Below, one piece after another: positions 52,546-61,711 of a DNA stretch of 64,000 nt. The notes beneath the pieces were generated by a model, which was not told where the DNA came from, did not search any database, and was given only the letters and a program-made list of their open reading frames with translations. The DNA is from Acetobacteraceae bacterium (lineage in GTDB: Bacteria > Pseudomonadota > Alphaproteobacteria > Acetobacterales > Acetobacteraceae): assembly GCA_027487385.1 (NCBI GenBank), contig JAIYDS010000054.1, positions 1-64,000 on the forward strand, written 5' to 3'. Position 1 is the first letter of the stretch, and every line of letters begins with the position of its first letter. A program made the position numbers and the translations under genes.

Positions 52546-54827
52546 GCCATATCGGCCGCCCGGTCTGCGCCCATTGCGGTGCGCCCAGCACGACGCGCTT
52601 CTGCTGCACGGGGTGCGAGGGCGCGCATGCGCTGGTGCAAGGCCTCGGCCTCGATGCCTTTTACCGTCGGCGCGAGGGTGCGGATGGCGCACTCAAGCCG
52701 CTCGATCCGCCCAGCGCCGATTTTGCCGGCCTGGCCGGTGCCAACAAGGATGGCAGCTTCACGCTGGAGCTGATCGTCTCCGGCCTCACCTGCGGTGCCT
52801 GCATCTGGCTGGTGGAGCAGGCGCTGGCGGCGGAGCCCGACGTGCTGCGCGCCCGCGCCAACCTCTCCACCCGCCGCCTGACGGTGAGTTGGCGCGGTGC
52901 GGCGGCGCGCGGCAACGAACTGGCCGCGCTGATCGCGCGGCTGGGTTTCCGCGTGGCGCCCTTCTCGCCCGCCTGCCTGCGCGCCAGCGAGGATGCGGAG
53001 GGGCGCGAACTGACGCGCGCGCTGGGCATCGCCAGCTTCGGCGCCATGAATGTGATGCTCGTCTCCGTCGCCGTCTGGGCGGGCAGCGACATGGGGCCGG
53101 ACACGCGCCACATGATGCATTGGCTGGCCGCACTGATCGGGCTGCCCACCATCGCCTATGCCGGCATGCCGCTGTTCCGCTCGGCCTGGCGGGGCCTGCG
53201 CGCGGGCCGGCTGAACATGGATTGCGCCGTCTCGCTCGGCATCCTGGCCACCACGGCGATGTCACTCAGCGAGACGATGCGCAATGGCGACTTCACCTGG
53301 TTCGATGGCGCGACCGCGCTGCTGGCGCTGATGCTGGCCGGCCGCGTGCTGGACCGCGCGGCGCGGCGCCGCGCGCGGCAAAGCGCCGCCGAATTGCTCG
53401 CCCTGCAGGAGGGCGCCGTCACCGTCCTGGGCGAGCCGCATCCCGTGCCGCTGGAACGCGTGGCCGCCGGCGCCCGCATCCTGGTCGCGAGCGGGGAACG
53501 CCTGCGCCTGGACGCGGCGCTGGAGGATGAGGCCGCCCTGCTCGACACCGCCGCCACCACGGGCGAGAGCCTGCCGCGCCATTTCGCGCGGGGCGAGGCG
53601 CTGGCCGCAGGTGGCGTGAACATGGGCGCGCCCTTCACCGCGCGCGTCACGGCGACGGCCAGCGATGGCTCGCTCGCCGCCATGGCCCGCATGCTGGAGC
53701 AGGCCGAGCAGGCGCGCGGGCGCTACACCTCCATCGCGGACCACGCGGCGCGGATCTATGTGCCCATCGCGCATGTGGTGGCGCTGCTGACCTTCCTCGG
53801 CTGGTGGTTCCTGGGTGATCTGCCGTGGCAGGCGGCGCTGGTGCCGGCGGTGGCCGCGCTGATCATCACCTGCCCCTGCGGGCTGGCCATCGCCGTGCCG
53901 GCCGTGCAGGTCGTGGCCTCCGGCGCGCTGTTCCGGCGTGGCGTGCTGCTCTCCTCGCCCACCGGACTGGAGCGCCTGGCAAGTGCGGATCACGTCGTGC
54001 TCGACAAGACCGGCACCTTGACCGAGGGCCGGCCGCGCCTGCTGCCTGGCGGCTGGAATGAGGATGATCTTCGCCTCGCCGCCAGCCTCGCCACCGCCAG
54101 CCGCCACCCCCTGGCGCGCGCCCTCTCGCGCGCCTGCCCGGATGTGGCGCCCGCCCAGGGCGTGACGGAGGTTCCGGGCGCCGGCCTGATGCATGGCGAG
54201 ACGCGGCTGGGCTCGGCCGCCTTCCTGGGCCTGGCCGAGGATGCGGGCATGTCCCTGTATCTGGCCCGTCCCGGCGCCGCGCCCATCGCCTTCCGCTTCG
54301 AGGATTCGCTGCGCGCCGATGCCGCCGCCGCGGTGCGCGCCTTCCAGCGCGCCGGGCTGGGCGTGGAACTGCTTTCGGGCGATGCGCCGGATGTGGTGGC
54401 CCGCATCGCGCGGGAGGCCGGCATCAGCGTCTTCGCCGCCCGCGCCACGCCCGAGGCCAAGGCCGCCCGGATCGCCGCCCTCACGGCCCAGGGCCGCCGC
54501 GTGCTGATGGTCGGCGATGGCATCAATGACGCCGCCGCCTTGGCCGCCGCCCATGTCTCCGCTGCGCCGGCCGAGGGCACCGACCTCGCGCAGGCGGCGA
54601 GCGATTTTGTGCTGATGGGCGGCGGCTTGCTGCCGCTGGCCGAGGCGGTGGAGCGCGCGCGCCTGGCACAGCGGGCGGCACGGCAGAACATCGCCATGGC
54701 GTTTGGGTACAACATCATCGCCGTTCCGGTGGCGATCGCGGGCTTTGCCACGCCGCTCATCGCGGCGCTGGTGATGGCGACATCCTCGCTGGCCGTCATC
54801 GGCAATGCACTCCGGGTGGGACGCTGA
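52542..54827 (+). CDS. ccoI: Copper-transporting P-type ATPase for cbb3 assembly
   Basis: The 761-residue ATPase has an N-terminal Cys-rich start (CAHCGAPSTTRFCCTGCEG), a heavy-metal domain with GLTCGAC, a CPC transmembrane metal site (ITCPCGLAIAVP), the phosphorylation motif DKTGTLT and the hinge GDGINDAAAL. It delivers copper for cbb3 oxidase. It is the FixI/CcoI subtype by context between ccoH and ccoS; its stop overlaps the ccoS start (TGATG). Confidence 0.95.
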   Translation: MSHIGRPVCAHCGAPSTTRFCCTGCEGAHALVQGLGLDAFYRRREGADGALKPLDPPSADFAGLAGANKDGSFTLELIVSGLTCGACIWLVEQALAAEPDVLRARANLSTRRLTVSWRGAAARGNELAALIARLGFRVAPFSPACLRASEDAEGRELTRALGIASFGAMNVMLVSVAVWAGSDMGPDTRHMMHWLAALIGLPTIAYAGMPLFRSAWRGLRAGRLNMDCAVSLGILATTAMSLSETMRNGDFTWFDGATALLALMLAGRVLDRAARRRARQSAAELLALQEGAVTVLGEPHPVPLERVAAGARILVASGERLRLDAALEDEAALLDTAATTGESLPRHFARGEALAAGGVNMGAPFTARVTATASDGSLAAMARMLEQAEQARGRYTSIADHAARIYVPIAHVVALLTFLGWWFLGDLPWQAALVPAVAALIITCPCGLAIAVPAVQVVASGALFRRGVLLSSPTGLERLASADHVVLDKTGTLTEGRPRLLPGGWNEDDLRLAASLATASRHPLARALSRACPDVAPAQGVTEVPGAGLMHGETRLGSAAFLGLAEDAGMSLYLARPGAAPIAFRFEDSLRADAAAAVRAFQRAGLGVELLSGDAPDVVARIAREAGISVFAARATPEAKAARIAALTAQGRRVLMVGDGINDAAALAAAHVSAAPAEGTDLAQAASDFVLMGGGLLPLAEAVERARLAQRAARQNIAMAFGYNIIAVPVAIAGFATPLIAALVMATSSLAVIGNALRVGR

Positions 54828-54982
54828 TGGACACGCTGGTCTGGCTGATCCCACTGGCCTTGTTCCTGGGCGGGCTGGGCCTTTGGGCCTTCGTCTGGTC
54901 CATGCGCTCTGGCCAGTATGACGATCTGGATGGCGCGGCCGCGCGCATCCTGTTTGACGACGACCTCAAGAAAGGAGGCTGA
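54827..54982 (+). CDS. ccoS: cbb3 oxidase maturation protein CcoS
   Basis: The 51-residue single-span peptide reads MDTLVWLIPLALFLGGLGLW, then AFVWSMRSGQYDDLDG and ARILFDDD. The W-x-x-x-SGQYDDL-x-G-x-A-x-RIL-FD tail is the CcoS signature. It aids heme and copper insertion. It is coupled to ccoI and followed after 2 bases by a small membrane protein gene. Confidence 0.92.
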   Translation: MDTLVWLIPLALFLGGLGLWAFVWSMRSGQYDDLDGAAARILFDDDLKKGG

Positions 54983-54984
54983 AC

Positions 54985-55170
54985 ATGCCCATTTCCTCGG
55001 GCTTTTTCCTGGTGCTGTCCGCCATCTTCGCCCTGATCGGCCTGTTCGGCGCGACGGTCGCGGAGGGGTATCTCTACGCCTATTCGCTGATGCTGATCGG
55101 CTTCGGCCTGTTCTTCGGCTTCGGCATCATCAAGCGCCACTTCGACGCGCAGGATGCGGCCCGGCATTAA
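54985..55170 (+). CDS. Two-span small membrane protein after ccoS (61 aa)
   Basis: The 61-residue protein has two hydrophobic spans: SGFFLVLSAIFALIGLFGA and AYSLMLIGFGLFFGFGII, ending KRHFDAQDAARH. AAAGGAGG overlapping the end of ccoS gives an ideal ribosome binding site, so it is the last gene of the ccoGHIS transcript. I do not know a named family. The location suggests an accessory to cbb3 assembly. Its end overlaps the convergent Lrp gene by 4 bases. Confidence 0.8.
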   Translation: MPISSGFFLVLSAIFALIGLFGATVAEGYLYAYSLMLIGFGLFFGFGIIKRHFDAQDAARH

Positions 55171-55622
55171 GCCGGCAGTGGGGTAAACACCTGCTTCAGG
55201 CAGCGGATGCCGAAGGCCGTGCGCGTGTGGCGCACGCCGGGCAGGCGGTAGATCTTCTCGCGCAGCAGCCGCTCATAACCCGCCGTGCCGCCGACCGCCG
55301 CCTTGATGATGTAGTCATATTCGCCGGTGACGAGCCAGGCCTCGATCACCTCGGGCATCTGGGCGATGGCCTCCTCGAAGCGCGTCAACTGCTCCTGGTC
55401 GTGCTTCTCGGTCATCACCTCGATGATGACGGTGTCGGGCAAACCCAGCTTCGCCTGGTCCAGTTCCGCCCGGTAGCCGCGGATCACGCCCGCCTGCTCC
55501 AGCCGCCGCACCCGCGCCCAGCAGGGCGAGGCGGAGAGGCCCGCGCGTTCGGCCAGCTCGGCATTGGTCAGCCGGGCCTCGCCATGCAGGGCGCGGAGGA
55601 TCCGGCGGTCAATGGCGTCCAT
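55167..55622 (-). CDS. Lrp/AsnC-family transcriptional regulator
   Basis: The 151-residue regulator has an N-terminal helix-turn-helix (DAIDRRILRALHGEARLTNA, then ELAERAGLSASPCWARVRRL) and a C-terminal RAM ligand-binding domain with GEYDYIIKAAVG. Such proteins sense amino acids. It is divergent from the indolepyruvate oxidoreductase, so aromatic amino-acid response is the likely role. ATG 55622 is chosen over the longer frame that is antisense to that gene. Confidence 0.9.
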   Translation of the reverse strand: MDAIDRRILRALHGEARLTNAELAERAGLSASPCWARVRRLEQAGVIRGYRAELDQAKLGLPDTVIIEVMTEKHDQEQLTRFEEAIAQMPEVIEAWLVTGEYDYIIKAAVGGTAGYERLLREKIYRLPGVRHTRTAFGIRCLKQVFTPLPA

Positions 55623-55734
55623 CGCGAAAGATCCTTCTGGCAGTTCGGCGCTGCACAACAGAATGCGGCAAAACCTCCGGCGCTTTCCAGCGCAGTCTCC
55701 CACCGTCATAATCCGCCCGGGACCGGAGACCTTC
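55623..55734. promoter_or_regulatory. Divergent promoter region with possible Lrp site
   Basis: This 112-base interval separates the Lrp-type gene and the indolepyruvate oxidoreductase. TTCTG (55635) and CAGAA (55659-55663) with inner GCAG / CTGC form an imperfect dyad of about 29 bases, longer than most sites for this family. GGAG before ATG 55735 is the ribosome binding site of the oxidoreductase. The assignment to the regulator is only by position. Confidence 0.35.
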
Positions 55735-58700
55735 ATGAACAGCATCATCCGCGCCGACATTTCGCTGGAGGAACGCTGGGAGGCGGCCGGGCGCGAAACC
55801 CTGCTCACCGGCACCCAGGCGCTGGTGCGCATTCCGCTGATGCGGCGCGAACTGGATGATGCCGAGGGGCTGGATACGGCGGCCTATATCAGCGGCTATC
55901 GCGGCTCGCCGCTCGGTGGTTATGACCGCGAGCTCTGGAAGCAGAAGAAGCGCCTGGCCGAGCATCGCATCGTCTTCGAACCGGGGCTGAACGAGGACAT
56001 CGCGGCCACGGCCTGCTGGGGCACGCAGCAGCTCAACCTGTATCCGAAGGCGAAGCACCAGGGTGTCTTCGCCATCTGGTACGGCAAGGGGCCGGGGGTG
56101 GATCGCAGCGGCGATGTGCTGCGCCATGCCAATGGGGCCGGCACAGCACCGCTGGGTGGCGTGCTGGCGCTGGCGGGGGATGACCCGGCGTCGAAATCCT
56201 CCACCGTCACCAGCGGCTCCGAATACGCCTTCGCCGATCTGGAAATGCCCATGCTCGACCCCGCCGATGTGGGCGAGGTGCTGGAATATGGCGTGAAGGC
56301 TATCGCGCTCTCGCGCTTCTCCGGCCTCTGGGTGGGCATGAAGTGCATCGCGGAGACGATGGACGCCACCATGAGCCTGACGGTGGACCCGGCAGTCCTC
56401 ATGACCGTGGCGCCCAATGGTGTGGCGCTTCCGCCGGGCGGGCTGCATATCCGCCTGAAGGATGCGGCCCTGCCGATCGAGGAACGCGTCCGGCATTTCA
56501 AGCTGCCGGCCGCACTCGCCTTCGCGCGCATCAACGGCTTCAACCGCATCGTGCAGGAGGCGCCCAATGCGCGCTTCGGCATTGCGGTGCGCGGCAAGGC
56601 CTGGTCCACGTTGAAGCAGGCGCTGGCCGATGCCGGCATCACGCCGGAACTGGCGCGGATGGGGGGCTTGCGCATCTGGAAGGTGGGCCTGGCTTGGCCG
56701 CTGGATGGGGATGCGGCGCGCGAATTCTGCCGGGGCCTGGAAAGCGTGCTGGTGGTGGAGGACCGCCGCAGCTTTCTCGAGTCCCAGTTGCGCGAGGCGC
56801 TTTACGCCGAGGCCGCGCGCCCGCGCCTGCACGGCAAGGATGTGCTGAGCGACCTGGCGGAACTCGATTCCGCGATGATCCTGCGCGGCTTGGCCAAGAC
56901 CCTGCCCGAGGCCCTGCGCACCGAACGCCTGGCCGTCCGCATCGCGGAACTGGACGCGCTGGCCGCCGCCGCCGCCGAACCGCTGGATGTCCGCCAGCCC
57001 TATTTCTGCCCAGGCTGCCCGCACAACACCTCGACCCGCGTGCCCGAGGGCAGCCACGCGCTGGCCGGCATCGGCTGCCACTATCTGGCGAAGGACATGA
57101 ATCGCGAGAGCGACCTGTTCAGCCATATGGGCGGCGAGGGTGCCGCCTGGATCGGCCAGCACCATTTCACCGAGACGCCGCATGTCTTCGCCAATATGGG
57201 CGACGGCACCTATGGCCATTCGGGCGTGCTGGCGATCCGCGCCGCGATCGCGAGCAAGGCCAATATCACCTACAAGATCCTGGTGAATTCCGCCGTCGCC
57301 ATGACCGGCGGCCAGCCGCTGGATGGCGAGATGACGGTGCCGCGCATCGCCGCGCAAATGGTGGCGGAGGGGGCCACCAAGGTCGTCATCGTGGGCGATG
57401 ATCCCGACCGCCATCGCGGTGATCCGCTGATCCCGCGCAGCGTCGCCTTCTACCCGCGCGCCGAACTCGATTCCGTGCAGCGCATGATGCGCGAGGTGCC
57501 CGGCTGCTCCGTGCTGATCTACGACCAGCAATGCGCCACGGAAAAGCGCCGCCAGCGCAAGCGCGACCTCGCGCCCAAGGCGACGAAGCGCGCCGTCATC
57601 AATCCGCGGGTCTGCGAGGATTGCGGCGATTGCTCGCGCGCCTCGAACTGCATTGCGATTGAGCCGATCGAGACGGAATGGGGCCGCAAGCGCCGCATTG
57701 ACCAGTCCGGCTGCAACCAGGATTTTTCCTGTGTCGAGGGCTTCTGCCCCTCCTTCCTCACGCTCGAAGGCGCGGAGCCGGTGAAGCCGCCGACACCCGT
57801 CATCGCCAGCGAAGCACCGCTGCCCTTGCTGCCGGAGGCCGCGCCCGGCGAGGCTTGGAACATCTTGCTGGCCGGCGTGGGCGGGCAGGGGGTGACGGCG
57901 CTCTCCGCCATCCTCGCCATGGCCGCGCATCTGGAAGGGCGGCCAGTCCGCACGCTGGACAATCTCGGCCTCGCGCAGAAGGGTGGCGGTGTTTATGCCC
58001 AGTTGCGGATCGGACGCGTGGGCGAGCAGGTCGCCAATCCGCGCATCGGCCAGGGCCAGACGGATGCGATGATCGCGGCCGACCTGGTCGGCGCGCATGG
58101 CCGCATGGCGCGGCCGCTGCTCGGCCCCGGGCGGTCCCGCGTGGTGCTGAGCGCGGATGTCTCGCCCACCGGCCGCTTCGTGCTGAACCCCGAGACGCGC
58201 GATGACCCCGCCGCCATGCTGGAGAGCGTGCGCGCCGTGACGCGCGAGGTGGTGGCGCTGCCCGCCGCCCGCACCATCGAGCGCGAATTCGGCGATCTCA
58301 TCTTCCTGAACATCTACCTCCTCGGCGCCGCCTTCCAGCGCGGGCTGATCCCGATGTCGCGCGAGGCGTTGCGCCGCGCCATCGAGTTGAACGGCGCCGC
58401 GGTGCCCAAGAACCTGGCCGCCTTCGAGGCCGGGCGCCTCGCCGCCGAAGCGGCCCCGAAGGCGCCGGAGACGCTGGAGGCGATGATCGCGCGCCGCGTG
58501 GCCGACCTGACCGCCTATCAATCGGCGCGCTATGCCGCCCGCTACAGCGCGTTCGTCGCGCAGGTGCAGGCGGCGGAATTGCCCGGCGAGACGCGCCTGA
58601 CGCGCGCGGTCGCCACGCAGCTCTATCGCCTGATGGCCTACAAGGATGAGTATGAGGTGGCGCGCCTGCACAGCGACACGGCGTGGCAGGCGAAGCTCGC

Positions 58701-59088
58701 CGAGGGCTTCACCGGCACCACGCGCATCAACCTGCACCTGGCGCCGCCGCTGCTCGCCCGGCCCGGCAGCGACGGCCGCATCCGCAAGATCAGCTTCGGC
58801 CCCTGGATGCTGCGTGCCATGGGAATGCTCCAGCACGGCAAGGCCCTGCGCGGCACGCCGCTCGACCCCTTCGGCCACACCGAGGAGCGCCGCATGGAGC
58901 GCGCGCTGATCGCCGAATACCGCGCGGGCATCGAGCGCCTGATCGCGAAGCTGCACCCCACCAACTACGCCCAGGCCTGCGAATGGGCCGAGGCGGCGGC
59001 CGGCATCAAGGGCTTCGGCCCGGTGAAGCGCCGCAATGTCGAAGCCACCCGCGCCCGCTGGGCCGCCCTGGATGCCACGCATGTTTGA
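55735..59088 (+). CDS. Indolepyruvate ferredoxin oxidoreductase, fused alpha-gamma
   Basis: This 1117-residue fusion oxidatively decarboxylates aryl-pyruvates to aryl-acetyl-CoA, using TPP and ferredoxin. The TPP-binding GDGTYGHSG is near 488 and CPGCPHNTSTR near 425. An iron-sulfur motif CEDCGDCSRASNC is near 627, and the C-terminal gamma part starts with AGVGGQGVTALSAIL near 714. The length matches the fused bacterial enzyme. GGAG upstream supports ATG 55735. The acyl-CoA dehydrogenase gene overlaps its end, suggesting joint use on amino-acid-derived acyl-CoAs. Confidence 0.92.
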   Translation: MNSIIRADISLEERWEAAGRETLLTGTQALVRIPLMRRELDDAEGLDTAAYISGYRGSPLGGYDRELWKQKKRLAEHRIVFEPGLNEDIAATACWGTQQLNLYPKAKHQGVFAIWYGKGPGVDRSGDVLRHANGAGTAPLGGVLALAGDDPASKSSTVTSGSEYAFADLEMPMLDPADVGEVLEYGVKAIALSRFSGLWVGMKCIAETMDATMSLTVDPAVLMTVAPNGVALPPGGLHIRLKDAALPIEERVRHFKLPAALAFARINGFNRIVQEAPNARFGIAVRGKAWSTLKQALADAGITPELARMGGLRIWKVGLAWPLDGDAAREFCRGLESVLVVEDRRSFLESQLREALYAEAARPRLHGKDVLSDLAELDSAMILRGLAKTLPEALRTERLAVRIAELDALAAAAAEPLDVRQPYFCPGCPHNTSTRVPEGSHALAGIGCHYLAKDMNRESDLFSHMGGEGAAWIGQHHFTETPHVFANMGDGTYGHSGVLAIRAAIASKANITYKILVNSAVAMTGGQPLDGEMTVPRIAAQMVAEGATKVVIVGDDPDRHRGDPLIPRSVAFYPRAELDSVQRMMREVPGCSVLIYDQQCATEKRRQRKRDLAPKATKRAVINPRVCEDCGDCSRASNCIAIEPIETEWGRKRRIDQSGCNQDFSCVEGFCPSFLTLEGAEPVKPPTPVIASEAPLPLLPEAAPGEAWNILLAGVGGQGVTALSAILAMAAHLEGRPVRTLDNLGLAQKGGGVYAQLRIGRVGEQVANPRIGQGQTDAMIAADLVGAHGRMARPLLGPGRSRVVLSADVSPTGRFVLNPETRDDPAAMLESVRAVTREVVALPAARTIEREFGDLIFLNIYLLGAAFQRGLIPMSREALRRAIELNGAAVPKNLAAFEAGRLAAEAAPKAPETLEAMIARRVADLTAYQSARYAARYSAFVAQVQAAELPGETRLTRAVATQLYRLMAYKDEYEVARLHSDTAWQAKLAEGFTGTTRINLHLAPPLLARPGSDGRIRKISFGPWMLRAMGMLQHGKALRGTPLDPFGHTEERRMERALIAEYRAGIERLIAKLHPTNYAQACEWAEAAAGIKGFGPVKRRNVEATRARWAALDATHV

Positions 59089-60217
59089 CCTCCCCGAAGA
59101 CACCCAGGCGCTGCGCGAGACCGCGCGCGACTTCGCGCGCGAGCGCATCGCCCCCCACGCCCTGCGCTGGGACCAGGAGCGCCACTTCCCCGTGGAAGTC
59201 TTTCGCGAGGCCGCCGCACTCGGCATGGCCGGGCTTTATGTGCGCGAGGAAAGCGGCGGCTCCGGCCTCACGCGCCTCGATGCCGCCGTGGTGTTCGAGG
59301 CCTTGGCGACGGGCTGCCCGACGATCAGCGCCTTCCTGTCCATCCACAACATGGTGGCCTGGATGGTGGATCGCTGGGGCGGCGAGGCGCAGCGCGCGCA
59401 ATGGCTGCCGCAACTGCTGACGATGGAGAAGATCGCCTCCTACTGCCTCACCGAACCCGGCTCCGGCAGCGATGCCGTGGCGCTGGCGACGCGCGCGAAG
59501 CGGGACAATGAAGGTTATGTGATGGACGGCGTGAAGCAGTTCATCAGCGGCGCCGGCGCCTCGGATCTTTACCTCACCATGGCGCGGACGGGCGGCGCGG
59601 GCGCCGATGGCATCTCGGCCCTGCTGGTGCCGAAGGAGGCGCCGGGGCTCAGTTTCGGCGCCGAGGAGAAGAAGATGGGCTGGAACGCCCAGCCCACGCG
59701 CCAGGTGATCTTTGAGGCCACGCGCATCCCCGCCGAGGCCCTGCTGGGCGAGGAAGGCCAAGGCTTCCGTTATGCCATGGCGGGGCTGGATGGCGGGCGG
59801 CTGAACATCGCCGCCTGCTCGCTGGGCGGCGCGCAGGCCGCGCTCGACATCGCGCTGGACTATGTGAAATCGCGCCGCGCCTTCGGCCGCGCGATCTCGG
59901 ATTTCCAGGCCACGCAATTCCGGCTGGCCGACATGGCGACGGAGCTGGAGGTGGCGCGCACCTTCCTCTGGCGCGCCTGCACCAAGCTCGACCAGAAGGC
60001 GCTGGATGCCACGCTCTTCTGCGCTATGGCCAAGCGCCATGTCACCGATGTGGGCCATCGCGTGGCCGATGAGGCGCTGCAACTGCTGGGGGGCTATGGC
60101 TACCTGGCCGATTACGGCATCGAGAAGATCGTGCGCGATCTGCGCGTGCACCGCATCCTGGAAGGCACCAATGAGATCATGCGGGTGATCATCGCGCGGC
60201 AGCTTCTGGCGGGCTGA
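59081..60217 (+). CDS. Acyl-CoA dehydrogenase (branched-chain type)
   Basis: The 378-residue flavoprotein has YCLTEPGSGSDAVAL (acyl-CoA/FAD binding), the catalytic Glu in ILEGTNEIMRVIIARQLL and the RRAFGRAISDFQ segment. It resembles isobutyryl-CoA dehydrogenase (ACAD8-like), though substrate specificity cannot be read reliably. ATG 59081 (MFDLPEDTQ) is preferred to ATG 59072. It overlaps the end of the indolepyruvate oxidoreductase by 8 bases, so they are coupled. Confidence 0.88.
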   Translation: MFDLPEDTQALRETARDFARERIAPHALRWDQERHFPVEVFREAAALGMAGLYVREESGGSGLTRLDAAVVFEALATGCPTISAFLSIHNMVAWMVDRWGGEAQRAQWLPQLLTMEKIASYCLTEPGSGSDAVALATRAKRDNEGYVMDGVKQFISGAGASDLYLTMARTGGAGADGISALLVPKEAPGLSFGAEEKKMGWNAQPTRQVIFEATRIPAEALLGEEGQGFRYAMAGLDGGRLNIAACSLGGAQAALDIALDYVKSRRAFGRAISDFQATQFRLADMATELEVARTFLWRACTKLDQKALDATLFCAMAKRHVTDVGHRVADEALQLLGGYGYLADYGIEKIVRDLRVHRILEGTNEIMRVIIARQLLAG

Positions 60218-60259
60218 TTTCCCTTGCCCCGCAGGGTGGTTTCGCTGGTATCGTCAACC

Positions 60260-60613
60260 ATGCGTTGCATGCTGGCCTTCGTGATCGCCGCCCTGCTCCT
60301 CGCCACCCCGGCGGTGGCGCAGCAGCGCGTGGTCGTGGTTCCGGCCGGGGCGGATGTGGTGATCGCGCCGCGCGGCGCTGAATCCCCGCCCGTGATCCGT
60401 GCGCCCAGGCCGCGCATCGCGCCGCCGGGCCAGGCGGGCGCTGCGCCCGTGGCGCGGCCCATGCTGGAATCGGGGGGCGGCGCCCTGGGTGGCACCGGGC
60501 TGGCCGCGCCAGGCCTTCTTGCCCTGCCACTGATCGCCGCCGCTGGTTTCCTTGTCGGATCCTCCGTGCCGGGCAGCTCCAGCGGCACCTCGGCCCCCGC
60601 CCGCACGCGGTAG
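60260..60613 (+). CDS. Small secreted/membrane protein, unknown
   Basis: The 117-residue protein has signal peptide MRCMLAFVIAALLLATPAVA with cleavage before QQR. A Pro/Ala-rich region follows, then a hydrophobic stretch GLLALPLIAAAGFLVGSS that may anchor it. It ends in a Ser-rich tail. I do not recognise a family. A longer frame starts at 60224. It lies 42 bases after the acyl-CoA dehydrogenase. Confidence 0.6.
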   Translation: MRCMLAFVIAALLLATPAVAQQRVVVVPAGADVVIAPRGAESPPVIRAPRPRIAPPGQAGAAPVARPMLESGGGALGGTGLAAPGLLALPLIAAAGFLVGSSVPGSSSGTSAPARTR

Positions 60614-60679
60614 GGGCAGCCGAGACCGGCGAATCCGCCTATCATCCCCGCCGGAACGACAGGGCTGGGAGAACAGGAC

Positions 60680-61660
60680 ATGCAGGCGATCTGGTATGAG
60701 CGGACGGGCGCCGCGCGCGAGGTTCTGGTGCTGGGCGAAATGCCGCAGCCGGATCCCGCCGCGGGCGAGGTGCTGGTGCGTGTCCATGCCTCGGGCGTGA
60801 ACCCCTCCGACTGCAAGTCGCGCGGCGGGTCGCGGCCCATGGTCGCGCCGCGCGTCATCCCGCACAGCGATGGCGCGGGCGTCATCACGGCGGTGGGCGC
60901 CGGCGTGGATGTGGCGCGGGTCGGCCAGCGGGTCTGGATCTGGAACGGGCAATGGAAGCGGCCCTTCGGCACGGCGGCCGAATGCATCGCCCTGCCCGCG
61001 GCCCAGGCCGTGCCCCTGCCGGAGAATGTCACCTTCGCCGAAGGCGCCTGCCTGGGCATCCCGGCGCTGACGGCTTTGCGCGCGGTGATGGTGGATGGCG
61101 GCGTCATCGGCCAATCCGTTCTGGTCGCGGGTGGGGCCGGTGCAGTCGGGCATTACGCCATCCAATTCGCGAAGCTTCTGGGCGCGAAGCAGGTGATCGC
61201 CACCGTCAGCTCCCCCGCCAAGGCGGCGCATGCCCTGGCCGCGGGCGCCGATGCCGTGGTGGATTACCGCGCCGAGGATGTGGCCGCCCGCGTGCAGGAA
61301 TTGACCGGCGGGCGCGGTGTGGACCGGGTGATCGAGGTGGACCTCGCCGCCAATGCCGGGCTGCTGCCGCGCATCGTGAAGCAGGACGGCATCTGCGTGA
61401 CCTATGGCTCGGGCGCGGCCGAGATCACGCTGGGCTTCTTCCCGATGATCCTCTGCGGGGCCGCCATCCGCTTCTTCATCGTCTATGAGCTCAGCGCCGA
61501 GGCGCGGGCGGAATGCGAGGCGGTGCTGGACAAGCTGCTGCGCGAGGGCCGGTTGCACCACGCCATCGCCGCCACCCTGCCGCTGGCCGAATGCGCCGCC
61601 GCGCATGAGATGGTGATGGGCGGCGCTGCCATGGGGAATGTGGTGCTGACCCTTGACTGA
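60680..61660 (+). CDS. NADPH:quinone reductase-type oxidoreductase
   Basis: The 326-residue protein is of the medium-chain dehydrogenase/quinone reductase superfamily. N-terminal HASGVNPSDCKSRGG replaces the zinc-ligand pattern, so it is the zinc-free quinone reductase type. The nucleotide-binding segment is VAGGAGAVGHYAIQFAKLLG, and ELTGGRGVDRVIEVDL is the following strand. It starts MQAIWYERTGAAREV. GGGAGAACAGG upstream provides a ribosome binding site. The substrate is unknown. Confidence 0.85.
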   Translation: MQAIWYERTGAAREVLVLGEMPQPDPAAGEVLVRVHASGVNPSDCKSRGGSRPMVAPRVIPHSDGAGVITAVGAGVDVARVGQRVWIWNGQWKRPFGTAAECIALPAAQAVPLPENVTFAEGACLGIPALTALRAVMVDGGVIGQSVLVAGGAGAVGHYAIQFAKLLGAKQVIATVSSPAKAAHALAAGADAVVDYRAEDVAARVQELTGGRGVDRVIEVDLAANAGLLPRIVKQDGICVTYGSGAAEITLGFFPMILCGAAIRFFIVYELSAEARAECEAVLDKLLREGRLHHAIAATLPLAECAAAHEMVMGGAAMGNVVLTLD

Positions 61661-61711
61661 GCACGCGGCCGGGAGGGTTGGTGTGGCGGCTGCCGGCCGC
61701 GTGGGGGAAGC

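Noticed and set aside
55609-59226. A 1205-codon minus-strand frame under the indolepyruvate oxidoreductase
   Set aside because: Shadow composition (Gly/Arg/Ala/His) and no start consistent with a neighbour; the plus-strand gene is unambiguous.
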